In this document: in pieces, positions 15,546 to 24,737 of the stretch
How the letters are laid out: every line of letters begins with the position of its first letter
How positions within the stretch are numbered: the stretch's first letter is position 1
From: Mycobacterium sp. UM_CSW
Lineage (GTDB): Bacteria; Actinomycetota; Actinomycetes; Mycobacteriales; Mycobacteriaceae
Direction: 5' to 3'
Length of the DNA: 64,000 nucleotides
NCBI RefSeq assembly: GCF_000455205.1
Contig: NZ_AUWQ01000074.1
Span: 1-64,000, forward strand
Program-made: the position numbers and the translations under genes
The notes under the pieces: generated by a model
Databases searched by the model: none
What the model was told of the DNA's origin: nothing
What the model saw: the letters and a program-made list of their open reading frames with translations, nothing else

Positions 15546-16472
15546 ATGGCAAAAACCCACGCCGGCAACGCCTTCACGTCGCGCCACGCGTTGGACCCAG
15601 GCCTGCGCAAGGCGGCCCACTTCCTGCCCCGCGGATACGCCCTGCACCGCGGCTACCGGGTCCAGCGCGCGCTGATGAACCTCATGGGCAACGCGACCCG
15701 GATCCGTAACGTCCCGGTTGCCTCGGTCAACGAGCACGTCACGGTTCGCCTGCACCGTCCCGTCGGCCTTCCCCATCCGGCGCCGGCGATGCTCTGGATC
15801 CACGGCGGCGGCACGATCATGGGACACGCCGCACAGGACGACAAGTTTCTACGCAAGCTGTCACACCTCACCGGTGTCGCGGTCGCCGCGGTGGAACACC
15901 GGCTGGCGCCGGAGCACCCCTATCCGATCCCGGTCGAGGATTGCTACGCGGCACTGAGGTGGCTGGCGCGCCAGCCGTGGGTCGACCCGGACCGCGTCGC
16001 GGTCGGCGGGGCCAGTGCCGGTGGACATTTCGCGGCCGCGGTGGCCCAGCGGGCGCACGATCGCGGCGATGTCAACGTCGCGTTCCAAATGCTCGTCTAC
16101 CCGATGCTCGACGACCGCACCGGCGCCAATCACGACGGCCACAAGCGGCTCATGTGGACCGAAACCGACAATCAGCTGGCGTGGCGGTGGTACCTCAACG
16201 GCGCGGATCCCCGGGAGGCGGCGCCGGCCCGCCGGGAAGACCTGTCGGGCCTGCCGCCGGCCTGGATCGGCGTCGGGACGCTGGACCTGTTCTACGAGGA
16301 GTGCCTGGACTATGGGCGGCGGCTGCGGGAGGCCGGGGTGCCCGTTCATGAAGAGGTCGTCCCAGGTGCGTTTCACGCGTTCGATCAGATCGCGGACAAG
16401 GCGCCGATTTCGGTGAAGTTCTTCGCCAGCCAGTGCGCTCACCTGCGCGCGGCCCTCGCTCCGCACGGCTAG
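15546..16472 (+). CDS. Alpha/beta-hydrolase (HSL-type esterase/lipase)
   Basis: 308 aa. The oxyanion-hole motif is WIHGGGTIMGH and the nucleophile elbow is VGGASAGGHFAAAVAQRA (Ser in GASAG). The general acid region lies in GTLDLFYEECLDYG and the catalytic His in GAFHAFDQI. This is the hormone-sensitive-lipase group, close to the mycobacterial LipC/LipF-like carboxylesterases. GGAAGG just before the ATG at 15546 is a reasonable ribosome site. The stop is followed directly by a candidate operator and a TetR gene, so it could be read through into that gene. Confidence 0.9.
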   Translation: MAKTHAGNAFTSRHALDPGLRKAAHFLPRGYALHRGYRVQRALMNLMGNATRIRNVPVASVNEHVTVRLHRPVGLPHPAPAMLWIHGGGTIMGHAAQDDKFLRKLSHLTGVAVAAVEHRLAPEHPYPIPVEDCYAALRWLARQPWVDPDRVAVGGASAGGHFAAAVAQRAHDRGDVNVAFQMLVYPMLDDRTGANHDGHKRLMWTETDNQLAWRWYLNGADPREAAPARREDLSGLPPAWIGVGTLDLFYEECLDYGRRLREAGVPVHEEVVPGAFHAFDQIADKAPISVKFFASQCAHLRAALAPHG

Positions 16473-16478
16473 TTGACT

Positions 16479-16489
16479 GCAAAGTTTGC
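16479..16489. promoter_or_regulatory. Palindrome upstream of TetR gene, candidate operator 1
   Basis: GCAAA-G-TTTGC, with a flanking CT, lies seven bases past the esterase stop and just before the TetR ATG. The left half (CTGCAAA) is repeated at 17167-17173 ahead of mmpS. Confidence 0.5.
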
Positions 16490-16502
16490 GTATCGTGCAA
16501 CG

Positions 16503-17129
16503 ATGAGTGTCATGCGCAACCAGTGCCACCCCATGGGTCTTCGCGAGCGACGTCGTCGCCAGACGAGCGCGGACATCCGCGACGCCGCGGTGCGCCTGAC
16601 GACCAGCCGTGGTTTCGACAAGGTGACCATCGAGGAGATCTGCGTCGAGGCGGGAATCTCGACGCGGACGTTCTTCAACTACTTCCCCACCAAGGAATCC
16701 GCGATCGCCTACGGCCCCTCCGACCTGCCTCCGGAGCTGGCCGAAGATTTCGTCGCGGCCGGTCCGGCCCCGTATCGGGTGATCCTGGCGGAGCTGATCA
16801 CGCTCGCGGCGCATCATCTCCGCGACGTGCCCCCACGACGCGAACAGGCCGTCGGCATGCTCGAGCTCGCCAAGACCAGCCCCGCCGTGATGGCCGCATT
16901 TCTCGCGGAGCTGGAGCGGTTCCAGAACCAGCTGACCGACATCGTTGCCCGCCGCCAGGCGATGCGACCGGACGACGAGATACCCGCCTTGATCGCCGCG
17001 CTGGCGTTGACCGCCGTGCGTTCGGGCATCGAACGCTGGGCCAGTGGCGTGCCGAAGGATTCCGACGACACCCCGATGCCTTACGTGGAGCGCGCGGCCG
17101 CCCTGGTCAACAGCATCTTCGCGAAGTGA
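16503..17129 (+). CDS. TetR-family regulator, probable controller of MmpS-MmpL
   Basis: 208 aa from the ATG at 16503. The helix-turn-helix is RLTTSRGFDKVTIEEICVEA followed by STRTFFNYFPTKESAI, and the C-terminal domain has the MLELAKTSPAVMAAFLAELERF pattern frequent in mycobacterial TetR proteins beside mmpSL pairs. A TTG at 16473 would put the palindrome inside the gene, so I prefer 16503; an ATG at 16533 (MGLRERRRR) is also possible. It lies about 240 bases upstream of mmpS on the same strand. By analogy with TetR-controlled MmpS/MmpL pumps in M. abscessus, repression of the pump is likely. Confidence 0.85.
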   Translation: MSVMRNQCHPMGLRERRRRQTSADIRDAAVRLTTSRGFDKVTIEEICVEAGISTRTFFNYFPTKESAIAYGPSDLPPELAEDFVAAGPAPYRVILAELITLAAHHLRDVPPRREQAVGMLELAKTSPAVMAAFLAELERFQNQLTDIVARRQAMRPDDEIPALIAALALTAVRSGIERWASGVPKDSDDTPMPYVERAAALVNSIFAK

Positions 17130-17166
17130 ACGCCGGATAGTTAGCTAGATCACTTTTTTGCACTGT

Positions 17167-17181
17167 CTGCAAACTCTGCAG
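17167..17181. promoter_or_regulatory. Palindrome upstream of mmpS, candidate operator 2
   Basis: CTGCA-AACTC-TGCAG is a 5-5-5 inverted repeat, and its left part CTGCAAA matches the site upstream of the TetR gene (11 of 14 bases shared). A TACTAT at 17188-17193 just downstream could be the -10 box of the mmpS-mmpL promoter. Confidence 0.5.
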
Positions 17182-17367
17182 GCGATGTACTATGCTTTGG
17201 TGGCATCAGGCGGGGGTTCGACGATGCGGGGCAGATTTCGAAGGGCCCGACGGCTCAGACCGTACAGATCACGGCGGGTCATGAACTTCGTTGTGGCGCA
17301 ACGTAATGCGGTGATCACCTAGCGGCGACGCAGCACCGTTGATTGACCAGGAGAGGAATCCACGCAG

Positions 17368-17802
17368 GTGCAGCTATCCAGGATCGTGCGCAATGCGTGG
17401 TTGCCCCTGTTGATCGTCGCGGTGGTGGTGATCGGCGGGTTCACCGTGGCCCGGGTCAAGACGTTCTTCACGGCCAACGACACCGGCGTCATGACCAGCC
17501 CTCGGCAGGACGATTCCAAGCCGTTCAAGCCCAAGGTCGTCAAATACGAGATCTTCGGCTCGGCCAGCCACGCCAACGTCAACTACCTCGATCTGTCCGC
17601 CGACCCGAAACGCGTCGACGGTGCGCCGCTGCCCTGGACCCTGGTCCTCAGCACGACCGCTCCCTCGGTCTTCCCTAACCTCTCCGCCCAAAGCGACGGT
17701 GACCGCCTGGGTTGTCGCATCACGATCGACGACGAAGTGAAGGACGAGAACATAACCAACGGCGTGCACGCCCTGACCTTTTGCTTGGTGAAATCCGCAT
17801 GA
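17368..17802 (+). CDS. mmpS: MmpS-family periplasmic adaptor protein
   Basis: 144 aa. One N-terminal membrane helix (about residues 10-28, [20 protein letters not shown]) anchors a beta-sandwich domain. Family marks are [45 protein letters not shown] split over residues 85-112, and the pair of Cys residues near 116 and 139 (LGCRITID and TFCLVKSA). MmpS partners MmpL in exporting lipids, siderophores or drugs. GTG start at 17368 after AGGAGAGG further upstream. It overlaps mmpL by four bases. Confidence 0.93.
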   Translation: MQLSRIVRNAWLPLLIVAVVVIGGFTVARVKTFFTANDTGVMTSPRQDDSKPFKPKVVKYEIFGSASHANVNYLDLSADPKRVDGAPLPWTLVLSTTAPSVFPNLSAQSDGDRLGCRITIDDEVKDENITNGVHALTFCLVKSA

Positions 17803-20693
17803 GCGCAAGCACCGAACACCCGACCGATACCCTGCCCGTCGCCAAACACGCCGAGCGCCCGGCGATCCCGCGAATCATCCGAAAGTTCGCCGTACCCATC
17901 GTCCTCGGCTGGATCGCGATCATCGCGGTGCTCAACACGATCGTCCCGCAGCTGGACGAGGTCGGGAAGATGCGCTCGGTCTCGATGAGCCCGGACGACG
18001 CCCAGTCGGTCATCGCGACCAAACACATGGGTGACGTGTTCCGCGAGTACAAGTCCAACAGCTCGGTGATGATCGTCCTCGAGGGCCAAAACCCGTTGGG
18101 CAACGACGCGCACGCCTACTACGACCAGATGGTCAAAAAGCTGGACGCCGACACCAAACACGTTGAACACGTCCAGGACATGTGGAGCGATCCCTTGAGT
18201 GGGGCCGGCGTCCAGAGCAACGACGGCAAGGCCGCCTATGTCCAGGTCTACCTCGCGGGCAACCAGGGCGAGTCCCTGGCCAACGAGTCGGTCGAGGCCG
18301 TGCAGAACATCGTCAAGAGCCTGCCGGCGCCCAACGGGGTCAAGGCCTACGTCACCGGGCCCGCCGCCGTGCAAGCGGATCAGCACATCGCCGGCGACCG
18401 CAGCCTGCAGGTGATCACGACCGTCACGTTCGTCGTAATCATCGCGATGCTGCTCTTGGTCTACCGGTCGATCATCACGGTGCTGCTCACGTTGGTGATG
18501 GTGGTGCTCGAACTCTCCGCGGCGCGCGGCATGGTGGCGTTCCTCGGCTACTACAACATCATCGGGCTGTCCACCTTCGCGACGAACCTGTTGGTGACGC
18601 TGGCGATCGCGGCCGCGACCGACTATGCGATCTTCCTGATCGGCCGATATCAGGAGGCCCGGTCGGTCGGCGAATCGCGAGAAGACGCGTACTACACCAT
18701 GTTTGGTGGCACCGCGCACGTGGTGGCCGGCTCCGGCCTGACCATCGCCGGCGCGACGTTCTGCCTGCACTTCACCAACCTGCCCTACTTCCAGACGCTG
18801 GGCATCCCATTGGCCATCGGCATGGTGGTCGTCGTCGCGGCGGCGCTGACGCTCGGCCCCGCGGTGATCTCGGTAGCGTCGCGGTTCCGCCAGACGCTGG
18901 AGCCCAGGCGGGCGCAGCGGACCCGCGGCTGGCGCAAGGTCGGCGCCGTCGTCGTCCGGTGGCCCGGCCCCGTTCTGATCGTGACGATCGCGATCGCACT
19001 CGTCGGCCTGCTGACCCTGCCCGGTTACCGGACCAACTACAACGACCGCAAATACCTGCCCGCCGATCTGCCGGCGAACGCCGGTTACGCGGCGGCGGAC
19101 CGGCACTTCTCGAACGCCCGGATGAACCCCGAGCTGCTGATGATCGAAAGTGACCACGACCTACGCAATTCCGCCGACTTCCTGGTCATCGACAAGATCG
19201 CCAAGTCGATCTTCCGGGTGCCCGGAATTTCGCGCGTGCAGGCGATCACCCGTCCGCAGGGCACCCCGATCGAGCACACCTCGATCCCGTTCCAGATCAG
19301 CATGCAGGGCGTCACCCAGCAGATGAATCAGAAGTACCAAGCGGATCAGATGGCCGACATGCTGCACCAGGCCGACATGATGCAGACGACCATCGACAGC
19401 ATGGAAAAGATGCAAAGCATCACCGCGCAGATGGCCAACGACATGCACGTGATGGTCCGAAAAATGCATGACATGACCATCGACATCGAGGAATTGCGCC
19501 AGCACATGGCCGATTTCGAGGACTTCTTCCGGCCGATCCGCAGCTACTTCTACTGGGAAAAGCACTGCTACGACATCCCGGTGTGCTTCTCGATTCGGTC
19601 GGTGTTCGACGCGCTCGACGGCATCGACACGATGACCGACGACATCCAGAGCCTGCTGCCGATCATGGATCATCTCGACACGCTGATGCCCCAGATGGTG
19701 GCGCTGATGCCGTCCATGATCGAGAACATGCGGGCCATGAAAACGACGATGCTGACCATGTATTCGACCCAGAAGGGCCTGCAGGATCAGCAGAACGAGG
19801 CACAGAAGAACTCCAACGCCATGGGCAAGGCGTTCGACGCCTCCAAGAACGACGACTCGTTCTACCTGCCCCCGGAGACGTTCAACAATGCCGAGTTCAA
19901 GAAAGGCATGAAGAACTTCCTTTCGCCCGACGGCCACGCGGTGCGGTTCATCATCAGCCACGACGGCGATCCCATGACGCCTGAGGGCATTTCGCACATC
20001 GACGCGATCAAGAAGGCCGCCTACGAATCGCTCAAGGGAACGCCGCTGGAGGGCTCCAAGATCTACCTCGGCGGCACCGCGGCCACCTACAAGGACATGC
20101 AGGACGGCAGCAACTATGACCTGCTGATCGCCGGAATCGCCTCGCTGTGCCTGATTTTCATCATCATGCTGATCATCACGCGCAGCGTCGTCGGCTCGGC
20201 CGTGATCGTGGGCACAGTCCTGATCTCGCTGGGAGCATCCTTCGGACTGTCGGTCCTCATCTGGCAACACCTGATCGGCATCGAACTGCACTGGATGGTG
20301 CTGGCGATGTCGGTCATCATCCTGCTGGCCGTCGGGGCCGACTACAACCTGCTGCTGGTGGCCCGGTTCAAGGAAGAGATCCACGCGGGCCTGAACACGG
20401 GCATCATCCGCGCAATGGGAGGCACCGGGTCGGTGGTCACCTCGGCGGGACTGGTGTTCGCGTTCACGATGATGACGATGGCGGTCAGTGAACTCACGGT
20501 CATCGGCCAGGTCGGCACCACCATCGGCCTCGGCCTGCTCTTCGACACGCTGATCGTGCGGTCGCTGATGATGCCGTCGATCGCCGCGCTGCTGGGCAAG
20601 TGGTTCTGGTGGCCGCAACGGGTGCGGCAGCGGCCGGTGCCGTCGCCGTGGCCGACGCCGGCCAAGCAAGCCGAGTCGCTGGCGACGGTCTGA
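17799..20693 (+). CDS. mmpL: MmpL-family RND transporter
   Basis: 964 aa, full length. After a cytosolic start and the first helix, a porter domain precedes a five-helix bundle with [17 protein letters not shown] (the Asp-Tyr proton relay). A Met- and Gln-rich coiled-coil insert follows (about residues 505-690, with repeated MADM, MHDM and Met-Gln stretches). The second bundle carries [16 protein letters not shown], the matching Asp-Tyr pair. This layout is that of the MmpL4/MmpL5 group, which exports siderophores and some drugs. The gene overlaps mmpS at ATGA and is complete. A TetR gene upstream probably controls the level. Confidence 0.95.
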   Translation: MSASTEHPTDTLPVAKHAERPAIPRIIRKFAVPIVLGWIAIIAVLNTIVPQLDEVGKMRSVSMSPDDAQSVIATKHMGDVFREYKSNSSVMIVLEGQNPLGNDAHAYYDQMVKKLDADTKHVEHVQDMWSDPLSGAGVQSNDGKAAYVQVYLAGNQGESLANESVEAVQNIVKSLPAPNGVKAYVTGPAAVQADQHIAGDRSLQVITTVTFVVIIAMLLLVYRSIITVLLTLVMVVLELSAARGMVAFLGYYNIIGLSTFATNLLVTLAIAAATDYAIFLIGRYQEARSVGESREDAYYTMFGGTAHVVAGSGLTIAGATFCLHFTNLPYFQTLGIPLAIGMVVVVAAALTLGPAVISVASRFRQTLEPRRAQRTRGWRKVGAVVVRWPGPVLIVTIAIALVGLLTLPGYRTNYNDRKYLPADLPANAGYAAADRHFSNARMNPELLMIESDHDLRNSADFLVIDKIAKSIFRVPGISRVQAITRPQGTPIEHTSIPFQISMQGVTQQMNQKYQADQMADMLHQADMMQTTIDSMEKMQSITAQMANDMHVMVRKMHDMTIDIEELRQHMADFEDFFRPIRSYFYWEKHCYDIPVCFSIRSVFDALDGIDTMTDDIQSLLPIMDHLDTLMPQMVALMPSMIENMRAMKTTMLTMYSTQKGLQDQQNEAQKNSNAMGKAFDASKNDDSFYLPPETFNNAEFKKGMKNFLSPDGHAVRFIISHDGDPMTPEGISHIDAIKKAAYESLKGTPLEGSKIYLGGTAATYKDMQDGSNYDLLIAGIASLCLIFIIMLIITRSVVGSAVIVGTVLISLGASFGLSVLIWQHLIGIELHWMVLAMSVIILLAVGADYNLLLVARFKEEIHAGLNTGIIRAMGGTGSVVTSAGLVFAFTMMTMAVSELTVIGQVGTTIGLGLLFDTLIVRSLMMPSIAALLGKWFWWPQRVRQRPVPSPWPTPAKQAESLATV

Positions 20694-20705
20694 GTAGCTG
20701 CGGGG

Positions 20706-21488
20706 CTACGTCACCCACTCGGGCTGCTGGCTGGCGTCGACCACGGAGAAGTCCTTGTGTGCCAGGCCCGCGGTGGTGCCGCCGTCGACCACGAACTCCG
20801 AGCCGGTCGAGTAGCTGGACTCATCGCTGGCCAGATACACCACGAGACTGGACACCTCCTTCGGCTCGCCGATCCGGCCCACCGCGGTATTGAAGATGTC
20901 TTCGGGGACCCATTCGGTCATCGGCGTCTTGATGAGCCCGGGATGAATCGAGTTGACCCGGATTCCGCTGGGCCCGAGTTCCAGCGCGGCCGACTTCGTC
21001 AACCCGCGGACCGCGAATTTCGTTGCGGTATACCCGTGGCAACCGATGGTGCCGGCCATGCCTTCGATCGAGGAGATGTTGATGATCGATCCCCGTCCCG
21101 CTTCCTTCATGGGTTTCACCACGGCGCGGATGCCGAGGAACACTCCCGTCAGGTTGATGTCGAGGATGCGCTGCCACTCCGAGAGCTCGTAGTCCTCAAA
21201 CGTGCCGATGTTGATGATGCCGGCGTTGTTCACCAGGACGTCGACCCCGCCGAACTCGGTAACGGCGGTGGCCACCGCGGCTTCCCACTGTTCGGGTTTG
21301 GTGACGTCCAGATGCACGTAGCGCACGGTGTCGCCGAGCTCGGCCGCGACGGCCTTGCCCTCGTCGTCGAGGATGTCGCCGAACACCACCTTGGCCCCCT
21401 CAGCGACCAGGGTCCGCACATGCGAAGCGCCCATCCCCCGAGCCCCGCCACTGACGAGCGCGACCTTCCCCGTCAACCGGTCTGCCAC
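20706..21488 (-). CDS. fabG3: 3alpha(20beta)-hydroxysteroid dehydrogenase, short-chain family
   Basis: 260 aa from the GTG at 21488, the same length as M. tuberculosis FabG3 (Rv2002), which it matches closely by eye. The NAD-binding motif is SGGARGMGASH (13-23), the strand-4 motif is NNAGI, and the catalytic residues are Ser139/140, Tyr153 and Lys157 (INISSIEG and YTATK). The known relative reduces the 20-keto group of steroids with NADH. A longer frame to 21539 exists, but the family starts with DRLTGKVALV, so the GTG fits. It converges on the end of mmpL with a 12-base gap. Confidence 0.93.
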   Translation of the reverse strand: MADRLTGKVALVSGGARGMGASHVRTLVAEGAKVVFGDILDDEGKAVAAELGDTVRYVHLDVTKPEQWEAAVATAVTEFGGVDVLVNNAGIINIGTFEDYELSEWQRILDINLTGVFLGIRAVVKPMKEAGRGSIINISSIEGMAGTIGCHGYTATKFAVRGLTKSAALELGPSGIRVNSIHPGLIKTPMTEWVPEDIFNTAVGRIGEPKEVSSLVVYLASDESSYSTGSEFVVDGGTTAGLAHKDFSVVDASQQPEWVT

Positions 21489-21600
21489 TATGCGTCTCCT
21501 GTCGTGCCGGTGCGTTTTTTGCACCATACAGACGCACACAGATGTATGACCAGGGCTTCGACGCGTCGCGATCCCCGCAGTCGCGACCCGACGCGCGCCG

Positions 21601-21945
21601 TTAGCTGCTGCTCGGCTTGCTCGGCGGGTGCTTTGCGGGGCAGTAGTCCGCGGTTGCCGCGGCGACGAACATTTGGGCTTGGGCCTCGTTCAACCGATGC
21701 GAGCCCGTCAGTTGGTCTATCTCGTCCTTCTGGCTGTAGCCGGCGTTGAGGTCTTTGCACATCATCTGCGCCGCCTTCACGTCCAGCGCCGGGCTACCGA
21801 GGTCGACGCCATGCGCCTGCAGATAGCTGGTGAAATCCTGGTCCGTCTGGTCGGCACGCGCGACGGTCGACGGCGCCAGCATCAGAGTCGCCAGCGCGCC
21901 GAGCGCACAGGCAGAAACCTTCCTTGCCATTCTGTGCTGCATCAT
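21601..21945 (-). CDS. Secreted DUF732-family protein
   Basis: 114 aa. A signal peptide (KVSACALGALATLMLAPST, cleaved near ARAD) precedes a small helical domain with FTSYLQAHGVDLGSP and MMCKDLNAGYS, ending in YCPAKHPP. The two Cys residues, about 50 residues apart, would form the disulfide typical of DUF732. These are small exported mycobacterial proteins of unknown function. Start at the ATG at 21945 after GGGGGAACG; upstream in-frame codons carry no signal-like sequence. Confidence 0.85.
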   Translation of the reverse strand: MMQHRMARKVSACALGALATLMLAPSTVARADQTDQDFTSYLQAHGVDLGSPALDVKAAQMMCKDLNAGYSQKDEIDQLTGSHRLNEAQAQMFVAAATADYCPAKHPPSKPSSS

Positions 21946-22045
21946 CGTTCCCCCATCACTTTCAAGGTTCGACACGTAGTTCGGATTGACCCGAACCGCC
22001 GAAATTACACATCGGACTGTTTCTAGCATCCACCGTGTCTAATGT

Positions 22046-22070
22046 CGATCATTGTCTATAGCAATGATCG
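22046..22070. repeat. Perfect inverted repeat with 9-bp arms
   Basis: CGATCATTG (22046-22054) and CAATGATCG (22062-22070) flank TCTATAG. It lies between the end of the leftward hotdog gene and the start of the DUF732 gene. It could be a terminator stem of the first or an operator of the second. Confidence 0.6.
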
Positions 22071-22164
22071 TTGCTGGCCAGGTCGCACGCGTCAAGCGCC
22101 CATGAACGCAAAGGCCGAGGCCGGCGAAAGCTTTACCGGCCGTTGGCCGTTAATTCCGGCTGAA

Positions 22165-23040
22165 TTAAATGCCGCGGGTCACCGTTTCGAAGATCGCCGC
22201 GGCGGAAGTGACGGCCTTGTCCGCGTTTCCTTCGTCGTGCAGGAGCATGCGCACGCCGATGCGTCCGGGCCCGCCGGCATGCGCCGTGCCCTCGACGCGG
22301 AAGGGGCCCACCTTGCCGCGGGACATGAACATGACGTGCCAGCTGATGACCTGAAGCTTCCGGGTGCCGGCGACCTCGGCGGCCAGGTCGATCGCGGCGG
22401 TCTCGAGGACCACGTGCTGAGGCCCGATGTGCAGCGCGGCGTCCGGTGAGGCGAGCTCGGCGCTCAGCGCGGGCAGCACCCAATGGCCGTCGTCGCGCTT
22501 GGCGGCCCCGAAGGCCTGCCACAGCGGGGGCAGATCGGGCGAGTCCTCGATCACCAGCTCGGTGCCCGAAATGTCCATCTTGCCAAGGCCTTCCGGCGGG
22601 ACACCGATGACGGCTCCCTGGCCCTCGTTGAACGCGATCACCCGGTCGGGGTTGTCGGCGTCGACGATCTTGCACCGCCCGTAACCCATGGTCCGGCCCT
22701 GGTGCACGATGCCCGACCCGACGATCTCGATCCGCGTGACGTCGTAGCCGGGGTCGATGATCTGTACCGACGCGATGACCGGGTTCGGCACCGCGACCAT
22801 GTCGGTCTGGCATCCCTCCGGCGATGAGATCGCCAACGGCGCCACCATGAGTCCACCGGCCTCGTTGCGCATGTCGCGGCGAATGGTGACGGTGTCGTCG
22901 GTCTCGCCGATGTTCATCGCCGAGTGGTTGCGGCCGATGTAGCGATAGCTGAGCAGCCCGGTCCAGCGCCGGTACAACTCGTCGCGGTAGGCGCCGGCGT
23001 CGTTGGCCAGCTCTCGGATGTCGCGAAGTTGGTCGCTCAT
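22165..23040 (-). CDS. Double-hotdog acyl-CoA thioesterase-like protein
   Basis: 291 aa. Two hotdog halves can be traced: the first around GLLSYRYIGRNHSAMNIGETDDTV split over residues 29-52 and the PNPVIASVQIIDPGYDV strand; the second around LHIGPQHVVLETAAIDLAAE and WHVMFMSRGKVGPFRVEG. No standard thioesterase catalytic Asp or His can be assigned with confidence, so it may instead be a hydratase-like or binding protein. Its start overlaps the acyl-CoA dehydrogenase stop by four bases, so both act in one pathway, presumably on an acyl-CoA or steroid-derived CoA ester. Confidence 0.65.
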   Translation of the reverse strand: MSDQLRDIRELANDAGAYRDELYRRWTGLLSYRYIGRNHSAMNIGETDDTVTIRRDMRNEAGGLMVAPLAISSPEGCQTDMVAVPNPVIASVQIIDPGYDVTRIEIVGSGIVHQGRTMGYGRCKIVDADNPDRVIAFNEGQGAVIGVPPEGLGKMDISGTELVIEDSPDLPPLWQAFGAAKRDDGHWVLPALSAELASPDAALHIGPQHVVLETAAIDLAAEVAGTRKLQVISWHVMFMSRGKVGPFRVEGTAHAGGPGRIGVRMLLHDEGNADKAVTSAAAIFETVTRGI

Positions 23041-24284
23041 TGTTGGTTCCCCTTTGCCGCTTTGCCCCGGCGCACCTGGTTGAACGGCACACCGCGGTCG
23101 GCGGCGTACTCGCGCGGAAAGTTCAGGACGCGTTCGCCAATGACGTTGCGCGCCATCTCCGTCGTGCCGCCCCCGATGCTGGCGATCTGACGGCCCAGAT
23201 ATCGCGTGCCGATGCCAAGCAGTCCCGCGTCATCGTCGACCACGCCGGCCGAACCGGCAATGGCCAGGGCGGTGTCGTTCTCGACGTCGTGCACCTCGGC
23301 CATGTCGAGCCTGATGATCGATCCCCCGGCGGGAGGCAGCGATCCGTCGACGACGGCGTGGTAGACGTGCTCGCTCAGTTGCCCGTGCACGGCCCGGTGG
23401 ACCAGGACGCGGCCCACCATCTCGCGGACGCGTTCGCTGTCCCCCTGCCCGGTGCTGTCGACCAACGACATCAGGTCGATCGAAATGTCTTCGGCCTCAG
23501 CGATTCCGGGTCCGCTGGTGTACTCGGAGCCGTCGCCCATGGTGCGGCGCTCGTGGTAAAGCTGTCGTGACGCGACGTCCCACCCCTTGCCCGGTTCCCC
23601 GACGACGGCGTCGTCGCCCACGTCGACGTCGTCGAAAAACTCCTCGCAGAACTCGACCGAGCCGTTGACCTGACGGATGCGGTTGATCGTCACGCCGGGG
23701 TGTCGAAGCGGCAGCAAAAACATCGTCAGGCCGTTGTGTTTGGGTGCGTCCCAGTCGGTTCGGGCCAGGCACAGCCCGTAGTCGGCGGCGAAAGCCCAGG
23801 TGCTCCATGTCTTGGCGCCGTTGATGACCCACCGCCCGTCTCGGCGGTCGGCGCGGGTGATCACCCCGGCGAGGTCCGAACCGCCGCTGGGTTCGGAGAG
23901 CAGCTGGACGAGCACTTCGTCGCCGCGCAGCGCCGCGCCGATGTGCGTGCGCTTCTGCTCCTCGGTGCCCATGTCCAGGATCGTCGCGCAACAAATGGCG
24001 AACGACGGGACGTTGAGCAGCAAGGGCGTCTCGTAGGCGGCCGCCTCGGCGTCGAACGCCTTCTTGTACTGGTAGCTCAGCCCGAGGCCGCCGTACTCGC
24101 GGGGAAAGCAGATCCCGGCAAATCCGCCGTCGTACAACTTTCTTTGCAATTCGCGGGCGCGCCGCCAGGACGCCAGTTCGTCGCGCTGGAGGACCATCGC
24201 GTCTTCGCAGTCGAGCCTTGGCAGGTTCGCGGCCAACCACGCTTTGGCGCGGCCGCGGAATTCTTCGACCGACTCGGCGGTCAC
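23037..24284 (-). CDS. Acyl-CoA dehydrogenase (FadE-like)
   Basis: 415 aa from the GTG at 24284. The FAD and substrate loop has LLSEPSGGSDLAGVITRADR and WVINGAKTWSTWAFAADYGL. The C-terminal helix bundle ends in IASIGGGTTEMARNVIGERVL, which is the usual FAD-binding end of the family. The catalytic Glu position in the last helices is not obvious, as in several mycobacterial FadE proteins of the steroid-degrading type that work as heteromers. It is translationally coupled to the hotdog gene. Two CTGTACAG palindromes lie 50-80 bases upstream. Confidence 0.88.
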   Translation of the reverse strand: MTAESVEEFRGRAKAWLAANLPRLDCEDAMVLQRDELASWRRARELQRKLYDGGFAGICFPREYGGLGLSYQYKKAFDAEAAAYETPLLLNVPSFAICCATILDMGTEEQKRTHIGAALRGDEVLVQLLSEPSGGSDLAGVITRADRRDGRWVINGAKTWSTWAFAADYGLCLARTDWDAPKHNGLTMFLLPLRHPGVTINRIRQVNGSVEFCEEFFDDVDVGDDAVVGEPGKGWDVASRQLYHERRTMGDGSEYTSGPGIAEAEDISIDLMSLVDSTGQGDSERVREMVGRVLVHRAVHGQLSEHVYHAVVDGSLPPAGGSIIRLDMAEVHDVENDTALAIAGSAGVVDDDAGLLGIGTRYLGRQIASIGGGTTEMARNVIGERVLNFPREYAADRGVPFNQVRRGKAAKGNQQ

Positions 24285-24334
24285 CGAATTCGCCTGTGCG
24301 TCATCGCCGATGGCCTCCTCGGGCTTGTGCTGGG

Positions 24335-24366
24335 CGACTGTACAGCACCGCTTGACGACTGTACAG
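24335..24366. promoter_or_regulatory. Paired CTGTACAG palindromes, candidate operator
   Basis: CGACTGTACAG occurs at 24335-24345 and again at 24356-24366, 21 bases apart, so the perfect 8-bp palindromes fall on the same helix face. They lie between the DUF1801 gene and the acyl-CoA dehydrogenase start, both leftward. Confidence 0.55.
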
Positions 24367-24371
24367 GTCGC

Positions 24372-24737
24372 CTAGGACGCGTTCAGCTCCACCGCTGCGC
24401 AAACGAGCGCCTCGAACGCCTCCTCGTCGACCTCGTCGCCCTCGTGGAAATCGATGGCGCGGCGGGTGTTGCCGTCGAGGCTCGAATTGAAGAGGCCCGA
24501 CGGGTCCGCCAGCGAGGCGCCCTTGGCGAACGTCACCTTGACCACGCTCTTGTAGGTCTCGCCGGTGCAGATCATCCCGTCGTGGTACCACACCGGGACA
24601 CCTCGCCACTTCCACTCCTCGACCACGTCGGGGTCGGCCTGCTTGATCAATTTCCGTATGCGGGCAAGCATTTCGCCACGCCAATCGCCCAGCTCTTTGA
24701 TTCTGGCGTCGATGAGCTTCGAGGGAGAGTCCGTCAT
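24372..24737 (-). CDS. DUF1801-domain protein
   Basis: 121 aa. The sequence ARIRKLIKQADPDVVEEWKWRG, then VPVWYHDGMICTGE and VKVTFAKGASL, is the DUF1801 (YdhG/YdeI-like) pattern. The fold resembles an SBDS/frataxin-like domain, and function is unknown; relatives have been linked to iron handling or cell-envelope stress without proof. The start overlaps the oxidoreductase stop by four bases, so it is co-translated with that gene. Confidence 0.82.
   Translation of the reverse strand: MTDSPSKLIDARIKELGDWRGEMLARIRKLIKQADPDVVEEWKWRGVPVWYHDGMICTGETYKSVVKVTFAKGASLADPSGLFNSSLDGNTRRAIDFHEGDEVDEEAFEALVCAAVELNAS

Noticed and set aside
17224-17322. 32-residue Arg-rich small ORF upstream of mmpS
   Set aside because: No ribosome site, no recognisable feature, and basic composition expected from GC-rich DNA; could be a leader peptide but nothing supports it.
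17583-20669. Two long antisense ORFs opposite mmpL
   Set aside because: His/Asp-rich shadow frames of a well-supported transporter gene.
21525-21548. CATACA-N12-TGTATG inverted repeat upstream of fabG3
   Set aside because: Six-base arms with a long spacer could easily occur by chance and no regulator is adjacent.
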